Position numbers and translations under genes: made by a program. A DNA stretch of 64,000 nt from Ruegeria sp. HKCCD8929 (GTDB lineage Bacteria > Pseudomonadota > Alphaproteobacteria > Rhodobacterales > Rhodobacteraceae): NCBI RefSeq assembly GCF_013031405.1, contig NZ_WPZY01000008.1, positions 169,070 to 233,069 of the forward strand. The letters run 5' to 3'. A model generated the notes under the pieces. It ran no database searches and was not told where the DNA came from. It saw nothing but the letters and a program-made list of their open reading frames with translations. Shown here piece by piece: positions 24,462 to 33,180 of this stretch (position 1 is its first letter; every line of letters starts with the position of its first letter).

Positions 24462-26035
24462 GCCTGCTGGACGTAAAGAACCTGAATGTGTCCTTCCGGC
24501 AGGATGGGCAGGTGACGGCCGCGGTCAGGGGCGTGTCGTTCAACGTGGACCGGGGCGAGACCGTGGCGCTGGTGGGTGAATCCGGGTCCGGAAAGTCGGT
24601 AACTGCGCTGTCCACCGTCTCGCTGCTGGGCGAAAGCGCCGAGATCGAAGGCTCGGTCACCTATGACGGGCAAGAGATGATCGGCGCCTCGGAACAGCGG
24701 CTGATGGACGTGCGTGGCAACGACATCAGCTTCATCTTTCAGGAGCCGATGACTTCACTCAACCCGCTGCACACGATCCAGAAACAGATGGCGGAATCGC
24801 TGGCCCTGCATCAGGGCCTGACCGGCAAGGCTGCGCGCGACCGGATTGTCGAACTGCTGGACAAGGTGGGCATCCGCGACGCGCGTGAGCGGCTGGACAG
24901 CTATCCGCACCAGCTTTCGGGCGGGCAGCGCCAGCGTGTGATGATCGCCATGGCGCTGGCCAACAAGCCCGACATTCTGATCGCGGACGAGCCGACGACG
25001 GCGCTCGATGTGACCATTCAGGCGCAGATTCTCGAGCTGCTGGCCGATTTGCAGAAGGCCGAGAACATGGGGATGCTGTTCATCACCCACGATCTGGGCA
25101 TCGTGCGGCGCATTGCCGACCGGGTCTGCGTAATGAAGGATGGCGAGATTGTCGAGACCGGCCCGACCGCCGAGATTTTCGACAACCCGCAGCACCCCTA
25201 CACGCAGAAACTGCTGGCTGCGGAACCTTCGGGCTCACCCGATCCGGTGGCGCTGGACGCCGAAGAAATCGCGCGGACCGACAAGCTCAAAGTCTGGTTC
25301 CCGATCCAGCGCGGGTTTCTCAAGCGCACAGTAGGTCATGTGAAGGCGGTCAACGACGCCACCATCACCGTGCGCGCCGGCGAGACGCTGGGGATTGTGG
25401 GCGAATCCGGCTCAGGCAAGACCACGATGGCGCTGGCGCTGATGCGGCTGATCTCGTCCGAGGGCGAAATCACCTTTCGCGGGCAGGATGTGCGCGACTG
25501 GTCCACGCGCGAGTTGCGGCGGCTGCGCAAGGACATGCAGATCGTGTTCCAGGACCCGTTCGGCTCGCTCAGCCCGCGCATGACCTGCATGCAGATCATT
25601 GCCGAGGGGTTGGCCATACACAAAGTCGACCCACACCGCGCTCCGCGCGAGCTTGTGGCCGAGGTGATGACCGAAGTTGGGCTCGACCCGGCAGCGATGG
25701 ACCGTTACCCGCACGAGTTCTCGGGCGGTCAGCGCCAGCGGATCGCGATCGCTCGGGCGATGGTGCTGCGGCCCAAGCTGCTGGTGCTGGACGAGCCTAC
25801 AAGTGCGCTGGACATGACGGTGCAGGTACAGATCGTCGATCTTCTACGGGATTTGCAGCGCAAATACGGGCTGGCCTACCTGTTCATCTCACACGATCTG
25901 AAAGTGGTGCGGGCCATGTCGCATCAGGTGATCGTGATGCGGCAGGGCGATGTGGTCGAGATGGGCGCCGCCGACGATCTGTTCGAAAACGCACGGACCG
26001 ACTACACCCGCGAACTGGTCGCAGCGGCCGGGTAG
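24458..26035 (+). CDS. yejF: Peptide ABC transporter ATPase, fused two-domain (YejF-like)
   Basis: A 525-residue ATPase with two nucleotide-binding domains. The first has Walker [14 protein letters not shown] (about residues 39-51), signature LSGGQRQRV and [12 protein letters not shown]; the second has [23 protein letters not shown] and [12 protein letters not shown]. The oligopeptide-type C-terminal motifs ([12 protein letters not shown]) are present. The ATG at 24458 overlaps the yejE stop. Energises uptake of the YejA-bound peptide. Transcription ends at the three-palindrome repeat copy B. Confidence 0.95.
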   Translation: MSLLDVKNLNVSFRQDGQVTAAVRGVSFNVDRGETVALVGESGSGKSVTALSTVSLLGESAEIEGSVTYDGQEMIGASEQRLMDVRGNDISFIFQEPMTSLNPLHTIQKQMAESLALHQGLTGKAARDRIVELLDKVGIRDARERLDSYPHQLSGGQRQRVMIAMALANKPDILIADEPTTALDVTIQAQILELLADLQKAENMGMLFITHDLGIVRRIADRVCVMKDGEIVETGPTAEIFDNPQHPYTQKLLAAEPSGSPDPVALDAEEIARTDKLKVWFPIQRGFLKRTVGHVKAVNDATITVRAGETLGIVGESGSGKTTMALALMRLISSEGEITFRGQDVRDWSTRELRRLRKDMQIVFQDPFGSLSPRMTCMQIIAEGLAIHKVDPHRAPRELVAEVMTEVGLDPAAMDRYPHEFSGGQRQRIAIARAMVLRPKLLVLDEPTSALDMTVQVQIVDLLRDLQRKYGLAYLFISHDLKVVRAMSHQVIVMRQGDVVEMGAADDLFENARTDYTRELVAAAG

Positions 26036-26040
26036 GGGCC

Positions 26041-26104
26041 AAGCCGCTTGGAAGCGGCTTAACGCGGTTCGAAAACCGCGTTGCAAGGCGTTTGCAAACG
26101 CCTT
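26041..26104. repeat. Three-palindrome repeat element, copy B
   Basis: AAGCCGCTTGGAAGCGGCTT (26041-26060), a 22-base palindrome with arms AACGCGGTT/AACCGCGTT (26061-26082), and AAGGCGTTTGCAAACGCCTT (26085-26104). It fills the tail-to-tail gap between yejF and the EF-G-like gene. Same orientation as copy A. Confidence 0.93.
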
Positions 26105-26138
26105 GACCCCTGAATAACCCGCGTCAGGGCGGGAGAGC

Positions 26139-28067
26139 TCAGGCGCTCTCCACCTTCTCGCGCGCCGATTTCGGCACCTGTCCGCGCAGTTCCTCGTAAT
26201 GATCGAAGTTCAGCTTCACCCATCCCGTTCCGCGCGATGCGCTGGCCAGCGTGCGGTGCAACTCGTCTTCGGCCACTGCCGGCAGCAGCGCGTTGAAGAT
26301 CTCCCAACCCGAGGCGTTTGGATTGCCCTCGAACCCCAGCACCTGTCCCTGAAGTGAGCTGATCGTGGGCACCAGATCGCCCACATAGACCGAAGGCAGA
26401 TGGATCTCGGCATGCAGAATCGGTTGCAGGACCACCGGTTTCGCCTCCGGCAGCGCCTCACGCACGGCATTCTTACCCGCTGTGCGGAACGCATAATCCG
26501 AGCTGTCCACCGCATGGTGCTTGCCGTCCTTGAGCGTCACCTTGACGTCCACCACCGGAAAGCCTTCGGGTCCCTCAACCAGCGCGTCCTCGGCCCCGTG
26601 CTCAACGGCGGGGATATAGTTCTTGGGCACCGCGCCGCCCTTGACGATCTCATCAAACTGGAACCCTGCACCGCGTGGCATCGGCTCGACCGAGATCACC
26701 ACATCGGCGAATTGCCCTGCGCCGCCCGATTGTTTGCGGTGGCGGTGGCGGTGTTCGATCGGTTTCTGGATGGTTTCGCGATAGGCGGTTTCGACCGGTT
26801 CGGTTTGGACCTCGATGCCGAAATCTTCGTCCAGCTTGGCGACCAGCCGCCGCATGTGCTGCGGGCCCTGGGTGCCCAGAACCGCATGGCCGCTGCCCTC
26901 GGCATGGCCGACCTGCAGACCGGGGTCGATTTCACCAAGGCGGGCCAGCGCATTGGACAGGCGCACATCGTCGCGCTCATGCGCGGGCGACACGCTCTGC
27001 CGGTGGCCCGACGGGTGCGGGCTGGCCCATTCCGGCAACTGGGTCGCCGATTTGCTGTCATAGAGGAATCCGGGGTTGAGGTGATCCGACTTCACCGCCA
27101 GCCCGATTTGCCCCGCTTCCAGCGTGGGAATCTGGGTCTTGGCATCCAGCGTGGTCAGGCTGCCCACGGTTTCACCACCCAGCGCCTCATGCGCCTGCAC
27201 GCCTTTGCCCAGGCCGCGCAGCACGGTGATCTTGCCGATATGTTTCTTCACATCGGCAAACCCGGCAATGGCGCGTGCGCCTTCCTCGGCCTCATCGCGG
27301 CCGGCGGCGATGTCGAACTCGGGGGCCTCGTGGCGCAGCGCCTTCATCAGCCGGGTCAGCCCGTTGCCATGGCAGGCCGCACCCAGGCAGGCGGGGATCA
27401 ACTGGTGGTTCTGCAGCACTTGCGCCGCCAGATCGTAAATCTCGGCGCTGGGCGGCTGCTTGTCCTCGATCAGCTGCTCCAGCAGGTTATCGTCGAAATC
27501 CGACAGGGTTTCGAGCAGTTCAGCCCGTGCCTCCTGCTCGCGCTCCTCCACCGCCTGCGGCAATTCGATCAGGGCCGAGGGCTGCCCCTCCTGATACTTC
27601 CATGCGCGTTCCGAGATCAGGTCCACCGCGCCGACGATCTGGTCGCCATCGCGGATTGGCACCTGGCGCAGGGCGATGTGGTGGGTGCAGTAGGTTTGCA
27701 GCGCCGCGATGATGTCGCGGATACGGCCGTTGGGATGGTCCATCCGGTTGATGAACAGGAAACAGGGAATGCCCGCCTCTTCCACCAGCCGCAGATAAGG
27801 CGCGCAGAGCACGGCGGTGTCCGGGTCGGGCGGAACCACCACAACGGCGGCATCTGAAATGGCCATCGCCGGGCCGCCATAGGCCAGACAATCTCCGCCC
27901 CCGTCCACATCGATCGCGCACCACGGCTCGCCCAAGTAAGAAAAACCGTGCAAGTGCACGGTCCCGGATACATCGAATGTGGTGGGCCTGCCGTCGAGGC
28001 GGCTAATAGCCTCGACGAGGGTAGATTTGCCCGATTGAGTCGGGCCGAGGACGGTGAAGACGCGCAT
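26139..28067 (-). CDS. EF-G-like translation factor paralogue with degenerate GTPase core
   Basis: A 642-residue protein, shorter than the true EF-G (705 residues) at 61743-63860. The P-loop GPTQSGKST (8-16) and an NKxD-like NRMD are kept, but the DxPGH switch II is IDVDGGGDC, and the switch I ERGITI block is missing. Domains III-V remain EF-G-like, with KQSGGAGQFADVVISV and GFPVVDVKVTLKDGKHHAVDSS. The catalytic His after DxPG is lost, so GTP hydrolysis may be altered. Such EF-G paralogues have varied or unknown roles. It is not in the str operon and converges on yejF. Confidence 0.88.
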   Translation of the reverse strand: MRVFTVLGPTQSGKSTLVEAISRLDGRPTTFDVSGTVHLHGFSYLGEPWCAIDVDGGGDCLAYGGPAMAISDAAVVVVPPDPDTAVLCAPYLRLVEEAGIPCFLFINRMDHPNGRIRDIIAALQTYCTHHIALRQVPIRDGDQIVGAVDLISERAWKYQEGQPSALIELPQAVEEREQEARAELLETLSDFDDNLLEQLIEDKQPPSAEIYDLAAQVLQNHQLIPACLGAACHGNGLTRLMKALRHEAPEFDIAAGRDEAEEGARAIAGFADVKKHIGKITVLRGLGKGVQAHEALGGETVGSLTTLDAKTQIPTLEAGQIGLAVKSDHLNPGFLYDSKSATQLPEWASPHPSGHRQSVSPAHERDDVRLSNALARLGEIDPGLQVGHAEGSGHAVLGTQGPQHMRRLVAKLDEDFGIEVQTEPVETAYRETIQKPIEHRHRHRKQSGGAGQFADVVISVEPMPRGAGFQFDEIVKGGAVPKNYIPAVEHGAEDALVEGPEGFPVVDVKVTLKDGKHHAVDSSDYAFRTAGKNAVREALPEAKPVVLQPILHAEIHLPSVYVGDLVPTISSLQGQVLGFEGNPNASGWEIFNALLPAVAEDELHRTLASASRGTGWVKLNFDHYEELRGQVPKSAREKVESA

Positions 28068-28295
28068 GAGTGCAGTCCCTCTCTCAGGTTGCAGTTTGCT
28101 GCACGATGAGAGTGTCGCGAACGCGCAAGCGTTAGCGGCGTCTGTCCGTATGGTGCCTGCCTCAGGTGCGCGGGGCGGGGGTCTGCCCCGGCCTGTCGAG
28201 TGTGGGAAATCCGGGCGGCTGGCGTCAAGCCCCTGCGCAGAGAAACGGCGGACCTTTTCCTGCGGCCCGCCGCCCCAATGTGTTTTCCACCCGGC

Positions 28296-29651
28296 TTAGA
28301 TGGCCGAGCTGTGCCCCGCCTTGCTCAGATCATAAGCGTCGAAACTGCGGGCGATCATGCGGGTCAGAGGACGGGCCTCGGGCGGGATGAGCAGCCCGTT
28401 GTCGCTGATGCGCAAAAGGCCGGGAAAGGCACGTTCGGCGTCGGCAAACATCTCGTTCAAGGCCGTTGGTGTGACGTCGTAGTCGCGCAGGATCTCGCCC
28501 CGGTCGATCCGGAAATCGCACATCAGCGCCTCGATCAGGCGCGACCGCAGGATGTCCTGCCCTTTGAACAGATGCCCGCGCGAGGTTGAGAACTGGCCTT
28601 CGCGAATGGCCTTGGTGTGGACGGACGTCGCGGGTGCGTTTTGCGCATAACCTTGCGGGAAGCGTGAGATCGAGCTGGCGCCGACACCGATCAGAACCTC
28701 GGCCTGATCGTCGGTATAGCCCTGGAAGTTTCGCTTGAGCCGCCCGGCCTTCAGCGCCTGGGTCAGCCGGTCCTCCTGCGTGGCAAAGTGGTCGATGCCG
28801 ATTTCGGCATAATTGTCCCACATGAACAGTTTCCGGGCGGTTTCGAACAGCTCCAGCCGCTCTTCCGGGGTGGGCAGCGCGTCCGACGGGATCAGTTGCT
28901 GCCGCTTCGCCATCCATGGCACATGCGCGTATCCATAAAGCGCCACCCGGTCGGGATTGAGCGACAGCAGTTTCTGCACGCTTTCTGTCATCCGCGCCTT
29001 GGTCTGGTGCGGCAGGCCATACAGTATATCTGCGTTCAGACTGCGGATGCCGCGGGCGCGAATCATGTCGGCGGCCTTGCGGGTGACGTCATAGCTCTGG
29101 ATGCGCCCGATGGTTTTCTGGATCTCGCCGTCGAAATCCTGCACCCCGATCGAGGCGCGGTTCATCCCCGCCTCGGCCAGCGCGTCCAGCCGCGCCTCGT
29201 CGATCTCGTTCGGGTCGATCTCGACCGAGAATTCGGCCTCGGGGCCTAGCGGCACGATATCCAGAATCCGCCCGGCCAGATCCCGCATCAGGTCCGGTTG
29301 CAGCAGCGTGGGCGTGCCGCCGCCCCAATGCAGCCGCGACAGGGTGACCCCCTCGGGCAGGCGCGCGGCCAGCAGGTCCAGCTCGGCCTTCAGCGTGTCC
29401 ACATAGGCGATGACCGGATTGTCGGTCTGTGTGCCCTGGGTACGGCAGGCGCAGAACCAGCACAGCCGCCGGCAGAACGGCACATGGATGTAGAGCGAGA
29501 CGGAACTACCGGGCTGAATGCCGGAAATCCACTTGCCAAACATGTCAGCCCCCACGTCATTGCTGAAATGGGGGGCGGTCGGGTAGCTCGTATAGCGCGG
29601 AACTTTCGCGTCAAAAAGTCCGAGCCGGGCCAATTGAGATTTCGCTATCAT
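28296..29651 (-). CDS. hemN: Oxygen-independent coproporphyrinogen III dehydrogenase
   Basis: A 451-residue radical-SAM enzyme. The cluster motif CRRLCWFC (CX3CX2C) lies in YIHVPFCRRLCWFCACRT, and GGGTPTLL, ASIGVQDFD and the late HemN domain are present. It decarboxylates coproporphyrinogen III to protoporphyrinogen IX without O2. The start at 29651 has no upstream ribosome-binding site; an FNR-type box (29687-29700) is centred about 42 bases upstream, so a near-leaderless, FnrL-activated mRNA is possible. It is divergent from fnrL. Confidence 0.95.
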   Translation of the reverse strand: MIAKSQLARLGLFDAKVPRYTSYPTAPHFSNDVGADMFGKWISGIQPGSSVSLYIHVPFCRRLCWFCACRTQGTQTDNPVIAYVDTLKAELDLLAARLPEGVTLSRLHWGGGTPTLLQPDLMRDLAGRILDIVPLGPEAEFSVEIDPNEIDEARLDALAEAGMNRASIGVQDFDGEIQKTIGRIQSYDVTRKAADMIRARGIRSLNADILYGLPHQTKARMTESVQKLLSLNPDRVALYGYAHVPWMAKRQQLIPSDALPTPEERLELFETARKLFMWDNYAEIGIDHFATQEDRLTQALKAGRLKRNFQGYTDDQAEVLIGVGASSISRFPQGYAQNAPATSVHTKAIREGQFSTSRGHLFKGQDILRSRLIEALMCDFRIDRGEILRDYDVTPTALNEMFADAERAFPGLLRISDNGLLIPPEARPLTRMIARSFDAYDLSKAGHSSAI

Positions 29652-29686
29652 GCAATTATCGTTATGTGACGCCTGAAACGGATGCC

Positions 29687-29700
29687 TTGACCGAGATCAA
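29687..29700. promoter_or_regulatory. FNR-type box between hemN and fnrL
   Basis: TTGACCGAGATCAA matches TTGAT-N4-ATCAA in nine of ten fixed positions. Its centre is about 42 bases from the hemN start codon and about 19 from fnrL, so it could activate hemN and repress fnrL. Confidence 0.8.
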
Positions 29701-29712
29701 GTGGATGATCGG

Positions 29713-30456
29713 ATGAATTTTCAGATACACACGGACCATTCCAAATGCGGAGACTGCCCGATCCGGCACCGTGCTGTGTGCGCGCATTGCGATCAGGATG
29801 AGCTCGAGGCGCTGGAGGAAATAAAGTACTACCGCAGCTTCGAGGCGGGGCAGACGATCATCTGGTCGGGCGATCAGATGAGCTTTGTCGGCTCGATGGT
29901 CTCCGGCATCGCCAGCCTGACCCAGACGATGGAGGACGGACGCACCCAGATGGTGGGCCTGTTGCTGCCCAGCGATTTCGTGGGCCGCCCGGGGCGCGAC
30001 TTTGCACCGTATGACGTTGTTGCCACGACGGATATCGTCATGTGCTGCTTCCGCAAGAAGCCGTTCGAGGATCTGATGGCGCGCACCCCGCATATCGCCC
30101 AGCGTCTGCTGCAGATGACGCTCGATGAGCTGGACGCGGCGCGCGAATGGATGCTGGTTCTGGGCCGCAAGACCGCGCGGGAAAAGATCGCAAGTCTGTT
30201 GTCGATCATCGCCCGCCGCGATGCATCGCTGACCAAGGGCGGCATGTCCGGGCCGATGGTGTTCGACCTTCCGCTGACGCGCGAGGCGATGGCCGACTAC
30301 CTGGGCCTGACGCTGGAAACGGTCAGCCGCCAGATATCCGCGCTCAAGCGGGACGGTGTGATTCTGCTGGAAGGCAAGCGTCACGTGACCATCCCCGATA
30401 TGGGCCGCCTAATGGAAGAGGCGGGCGACGACACCGATGGCGGGTTTCTGGTCTAG
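29713..30456 (+). CDS. fnrL: Oxygen-sensing Fnr-family regulator FnrL
   Basis: A 247-residue Crp/Fnr regulator. Three N-terminal cysteines (CGDCPIRHRAVC) and a central one in the IVMCCFRK region could hold the O2-labile [4Fe-4S] cluster. The cyclic-nucleotide-like domain follows, then the helix-turn-helix LTREAMADYLGLTLETVSRQ with the E-SR recognition residues for TTGAT. FnrL induces hemN and cbb3 oxidase genes under low oxygen in Rhodobacterales. The ATG at 29713 was preferred to a GTG at 29701 directly abutting the FNR box. Its stop overlaps the LysR gene stop by four bases. Confidence 0.94.
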   Translation: MNFQIHTDHSKCGDCPIRHRAVCAHCDQDELEALEEIKYYRSFEAGQTIIWSGDQMSFVGSMVSGIASLTQTMEDGRTQMVGLLLPSDFVGRPGRDFAPYDVVATTDIVMCCFRKKPFEDLMARTPHIAQRLLQMTLDELDAAREWMLVLGRKTAREKIASLLSIIARRDASLTKGGMSGPMVFDLPLTREAMADYLGLTLETVSRQISALKRDGVILLEGKRHVTIPDMGRLMEEAGDDTDGGFLV

Positions 30457-31325
30457 GCCATTTCGCGCAGCCAGTTCGCAACCTTCCCGACCGGAGAATT
30501 CGACCGGAGCGGTTTGGGGCTCCAGAGCTTGAGCTTGCTGTTCAACTGGACCCGGATGTCGAACGGCGCGGTCAACTCGCCGCTGCGCAGGTAAGGCGCG
30601 ATCAGGGCCTCATGCCCCATCAGGACACCGGCGCCGTTCACCGCCTCCTGCACAGCCAGTGAGTAGAGCGAGAATGCCGGCCCGCGCGGTGCAAACTCAG
30701 TGCCCTTGAACGCAGACTCCGCCCAGAGGCGCCAGTCATCCGCCCATGTGGTATCGGAAATGCAGGGCACTTTGCGCAGGTCCTCCGGCGTGTCCAGACG
30801 CTCGGCCAATGCCGGGGCGCACACCGGATAGATCGTGTCATCCGCCACGATCTCGCCCGGCATGTCCCCGTAGAACAGGTAAAGATCATAAGGCGCACGT
30901 TTGTGATTGGGCGGCGTTTCCATCGCGGTCAGAGAGATTTCGATATCCGGCGCAGCGGCTCGCAGTTCCGGTAGGCGCGGAGATAGCCAAAGCTGAGCCA
31001 CGGAGGGCAGTGCGACCACGTGAACGACATGTGGCATCGCCTCGTCACGCAGCGTCTGGGTTGCATGTCCGAGCGCGTCAAAGGCCTGCGTCAACTCCGG
31101 CAACACCCGGCGCGCGACCGCAGTCAGGATCACGCCCCGTGCGGTTCGATCGAACAGCGGCGCCCCTAACTCCTCCTCCAGCGATTTCACATGCGCCGAG
31201 ATCGCGCCGGGGCTGACGCCCAATTCTTCGGCTGCTGCCGCAAACCCTTCCAGCCGTGCGGCAGCTTCGAATGCGCGCAGCGCGTTAAGCGGAAAGGACT
31301 TCGGGCGTGGAGGGGCAATGGGCAT
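30453..31325 (-). CDS. LysR-family regulator (GcvA-like)
   Basis: A 290-residue regulator with an N-terminal winged helix (FPLNALRAFEAAARLEGFAA then LGVSPGAISAHVKSLEEELG) and a substrate-binding C-terminal domain (ending at VGKVANWLREMA). The GcvA-like pattern begins PPRPKSFPLNALRAFEAAARL. It is divergent from the SHMT-like PLP enzyme and shares a gap with an inverted repeat, so it probably controls that gene. The start at 31325 gives the usual N-terminus; an in-frame extension to 31397 would run across the shared regulatory region. Confidence 0.9.
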   Translation of the reverse strand: MPIAPPRPKSFPLNALRAFEAAARLEGFAAAAEELGVSPGAISAHVKSLEEELGAPLFDRTARGVILTAVARRVLPELTQAFDALGHATQTLRDEAMPHVVHVVALPSVAQLWLSPRLPELRAAAPDIEISLTAMETPPNHKRAPYDLYLFYGDMPGEIVADDTIYPVCAPALAERLDTPEDLRKVPCISDTTWADDWRLWAESAFKGTEFAPRGPAFSLYSLAVQEAVNGAGVLMGHEALIAPYLRSGELTAPFDIRVQLNSKLKLWSPKPLRSNSPVGKVANWLREMA

Positions 31326-31336
31326 CGAATAAGCCT

Positions 31337-31369
31337 CAGTTTTTCTGACCCTAATTTTTCGGAAAACTG
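31337..31369. promoter_or_regulatory. Possible LysR operator
   Basis: CAGTTTTTC (31337-31345) and GGAAAACTG (31361-31369) form an inverted repeat with one mismatch in the divergent gap between the LysR and SHMT-like genes. Confidence 0.45.
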
Positions 31370-31423
31370 GTTTGTACGCAAGTGGCACGTGGCGCATTCT
31401 GCCGCCAAATCATGGAGGATCGA

Positions 31424-32746
31424 ATGTCACAGCTTGCCCACCGCCCCTGGGTGCCCGCCCATTGCGAAACACGGGTGCAGGAGATTGCCGCCCTCGCGGC
31501 AGGCGCCGACAGTGCCGCAACCGCCAGCCGGATCGACGCTCTGATCGCCCGCAACCGCGAGATCCACGATACCGAATGTTTCAATCTCAACCCGGCGACC
31601 AATGTGATGAACCCCCGCGCCGAAGCGGTGCTGGCCGAAGGGTTGGGCAGCCGTCCGTCACTGGGCTATCCGGGCGACAAATACGAGATGGGGCTTGAGG
31701 CGATCGAAGAGATCGAGGTAATCGCGGCGGAACTCGCGGCCCGCGTCTTTGGCGCGCGCTATGCCGAGATCCGGGTGGGCTCGGGCGCGCTGGCCAATCT
31801 CTACGGCTTCATGGCGCTGACCCGGCCCGGGGACACGATCATCGCACCGCCCGCCAGCATCGGGGGCCACGTGACCCATCACTCCGATGGCTGTGCGGGG
31901 CTCTATGGGCTGAAAACCGTGAATGCGTCTGTCGATGCGGATGGATACAGCCTCGATCTGGACGGGTTGCGGGCGCTGGCGCAGGCCGAGCGGCCTCGCC
32001 TGATCACCGTGGGTGGCTCGCTGAACCTGTTTCCGCACCCGGTGGCCAAGGTGCGCCAGATTGCCGACGAGGTCGGGGCCAAGGTCCTGTTCGACGCGGC
32101 GCATCAATGCGGCATCATCGCGAGTCGTGTCTGGGCCAATCCGCTGGACGAGGGCGCGCATCTGATGACGATGAGCACCTACAAGAGCCTCGGCGGGCCC
32201 GCAGGCGGACTGATCGTGACCAATGATGCCGACATTGCCGAGCGTCTTGACGCCATCGCCTTTCCCGGAATGACCGCTAATTTCGATGCGGCGAAATCGG
32301 CGGCATTGGCCCTGTCTCTGCTGGATTGGGTCGACTATGGCCCAGCCTATGGCGCCGCTATGGTCGATCTGGCGCAGGCCCTGGCCGCCGAGATGGAGGC
32401 GCGGGGCCTGCCGGTGTTCAAGGGCGAGGGCGGGGCCACGGCCTCGCACCAGTTTGCGATTGAGGCGGCCGCATTCGGAGGCGGTCAGGCCGCATCCAAA
32501 ACCCTGCGCCGGGCCGGGTTCCTGGCCTGCGGCATCGGGTTGCCGATTGCTCCGGTTGACGGAGACATGAACGGGCTGCGCATCGGCACGCCGGAACTGG
32601 TGCGGCGCGGGGTGACGCGGGATCACGCGGCGGAACTGGCGGAGCTAGTGGCGCAGGGGCTGACCGGCAACGACCCCGAGCAAGTCGCTGTACGGACCCG
32701 CGAATTGCGCGGAAAGTTTCAGGGCATGCATTACGTGCGGACGTGA
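31424..32746 (+). CDS. Serine hydroxymethyltransferase-like PLP enzyme
   Basis: A 440-residue fold-type I PLP protein of the SHMT family. NPATNVMNPRAEAVLAEG and LGYPGDKYEMG correspond to the SHMT entry, VGSGALANLYGFMAL to the cofactor phosphate region, and the PLP lysine is in STYKSLGGPAGG (Lys at about 254) where SHMT has THKTLRGPRGG. The variant lysine motif and GcvA-like divergent LysR suggest an amino-acid enzyme other than housekeeping GlyA; alpha-methylserine hydroxymethyltransferase and amino-acid aldolases are options. GGAGG five bases before the ATG at 31424 fixes the start. Confidence 0.82.
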   Translation: MSQLAHRPWVPAHCETRVQEIAALAAGADSAATASRIDALIARNREIHDTECFNLNPATNVMNPRAEAVLAEGLGSRPSLGYPGDKYEMGLEAIEEIEVIAAELAARVFGARYAEIRVGSGALANLYGFMALTRPGDTIIAPPASIGGHVTHHSDGCAGLYGLKTVNASVDADGYSLDLDGLRALAQAERPRLITVGGSLNLFPHPVAKVRQIADEVGAKVLFDAAHQCGIIASRVWANPLDEGAHLMTMSTYKSLGGPAGGLIVTNDADIAERLDAIAFPGMTANFDAAKSAALALSLLDWVDYGPAYGAAMVDLAQALAAEMEARGLPVFKGEGGATASHQFAIEAAAFGGGQAASKTLRRAGFLACGIGLPIAPVDGDMNGLRIGTPELVRRGVTRDHAAELAELVAQGLTGNDPEQVAVRTRELRGKFQGMHYVRT

Positions 32747-32803
32747 CCTCCGCGCCGCTGCGTGTTCTAGTGGCGCAGAAGCGAGAGAAATACGGAGGCG
32801 GTG

Positions 32804-33061
32804 ATGCAGTTCGGAAGCCTGTTGGGAATGCTGATCGTGGGCGCGGTGGCCGGTTGGCTGTCGGGCAAGATCATGGAGGGGCGCGGCTTTGGCGTCCTCG
32901 GCAATATCGTTGTTGGAGTGGTCGGCGCCTTTCTGGCCGGCACGATCTTTCCCGCGTTGGGGTTCTCGGTCGGGGGCGGGCTGTTCGCTTCGATCCTTCA
33001 TGCGACCATCGGGGCGGTGATCCTGCTGTTCCTGATCGGGCTGATCCGCAAGGCCAAATGA
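32804..33061 (+). CDS. GlsB/YeaQ/YmgE-family small membrane protein
   Basis: An 85-residue protein with three hydrophobic segments rich in Gly (LLGMLIVGAVAGWLSGKIM, VLGNIVVGVVGAFLAGTIF, TIGAVILLFLIGLI). This matches the transglycosylase-associated/GlsB family, small inner-membrane proteins induced by stress in several bacteria; the biochemical role is unknown. GGAGG precedes the ATG at 32804 (a GTG at 32801 is also in frame). A hairpin terminator follows at once. Confidence 0.88.
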   Translation: MQFGSLLGMLIVGAVAGWLSGKIMEGRGFGVLGNIVVGVVGAFLAGTIFPALGFSVGGGLFASILHATIGAVILLFLIGLIRKAK

Positions 33062-33064
33062 GAA

Positions 33065-33088
33065 AACCGCCCCCTCGGGGCGGCTTTT
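33065..33088 (+). terminator. Rho-independent terminator
   Basis: CCGCCCC (33067-33073) pairs with GGGGCGG (33077-33083), followed by CTTTT. Confidence 0.8.
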
Positions 33089-33100
33089 CCATTTGGGCGC

Positions 33101-33165
33101 AAGGCGTTTGCAAACGCCTTGAAGCAAGCTGTTTCAAAACCGCTCAAGCCGCTTGCAAGCGGCTT
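33101..33165. repeat. Three-palindrome repeat element, copy C (inverted)
   Basis: AAGGCGTTTGCAAACGCCTT (33101-33120), a decayed middle segment (33121-33145) and AAGCCGCTTGCAAGCGGCTT (33146-33165). The order is reversed relative to copies A and B, so it is inserted in the opposite orientation. It lies between the convergent GlsB-like and universal stress protein genes. Confidence 0.9.
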
Positions 33166-33180
33166 TCACTGCTTCCTCGC

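Noticed and set aside
11300..33165. CRISPR repeats as an explanation of the repeated palindromes
   Set aside because: The copies are single, far apart and contain no regular spacers; each is a set of three different palindromes.
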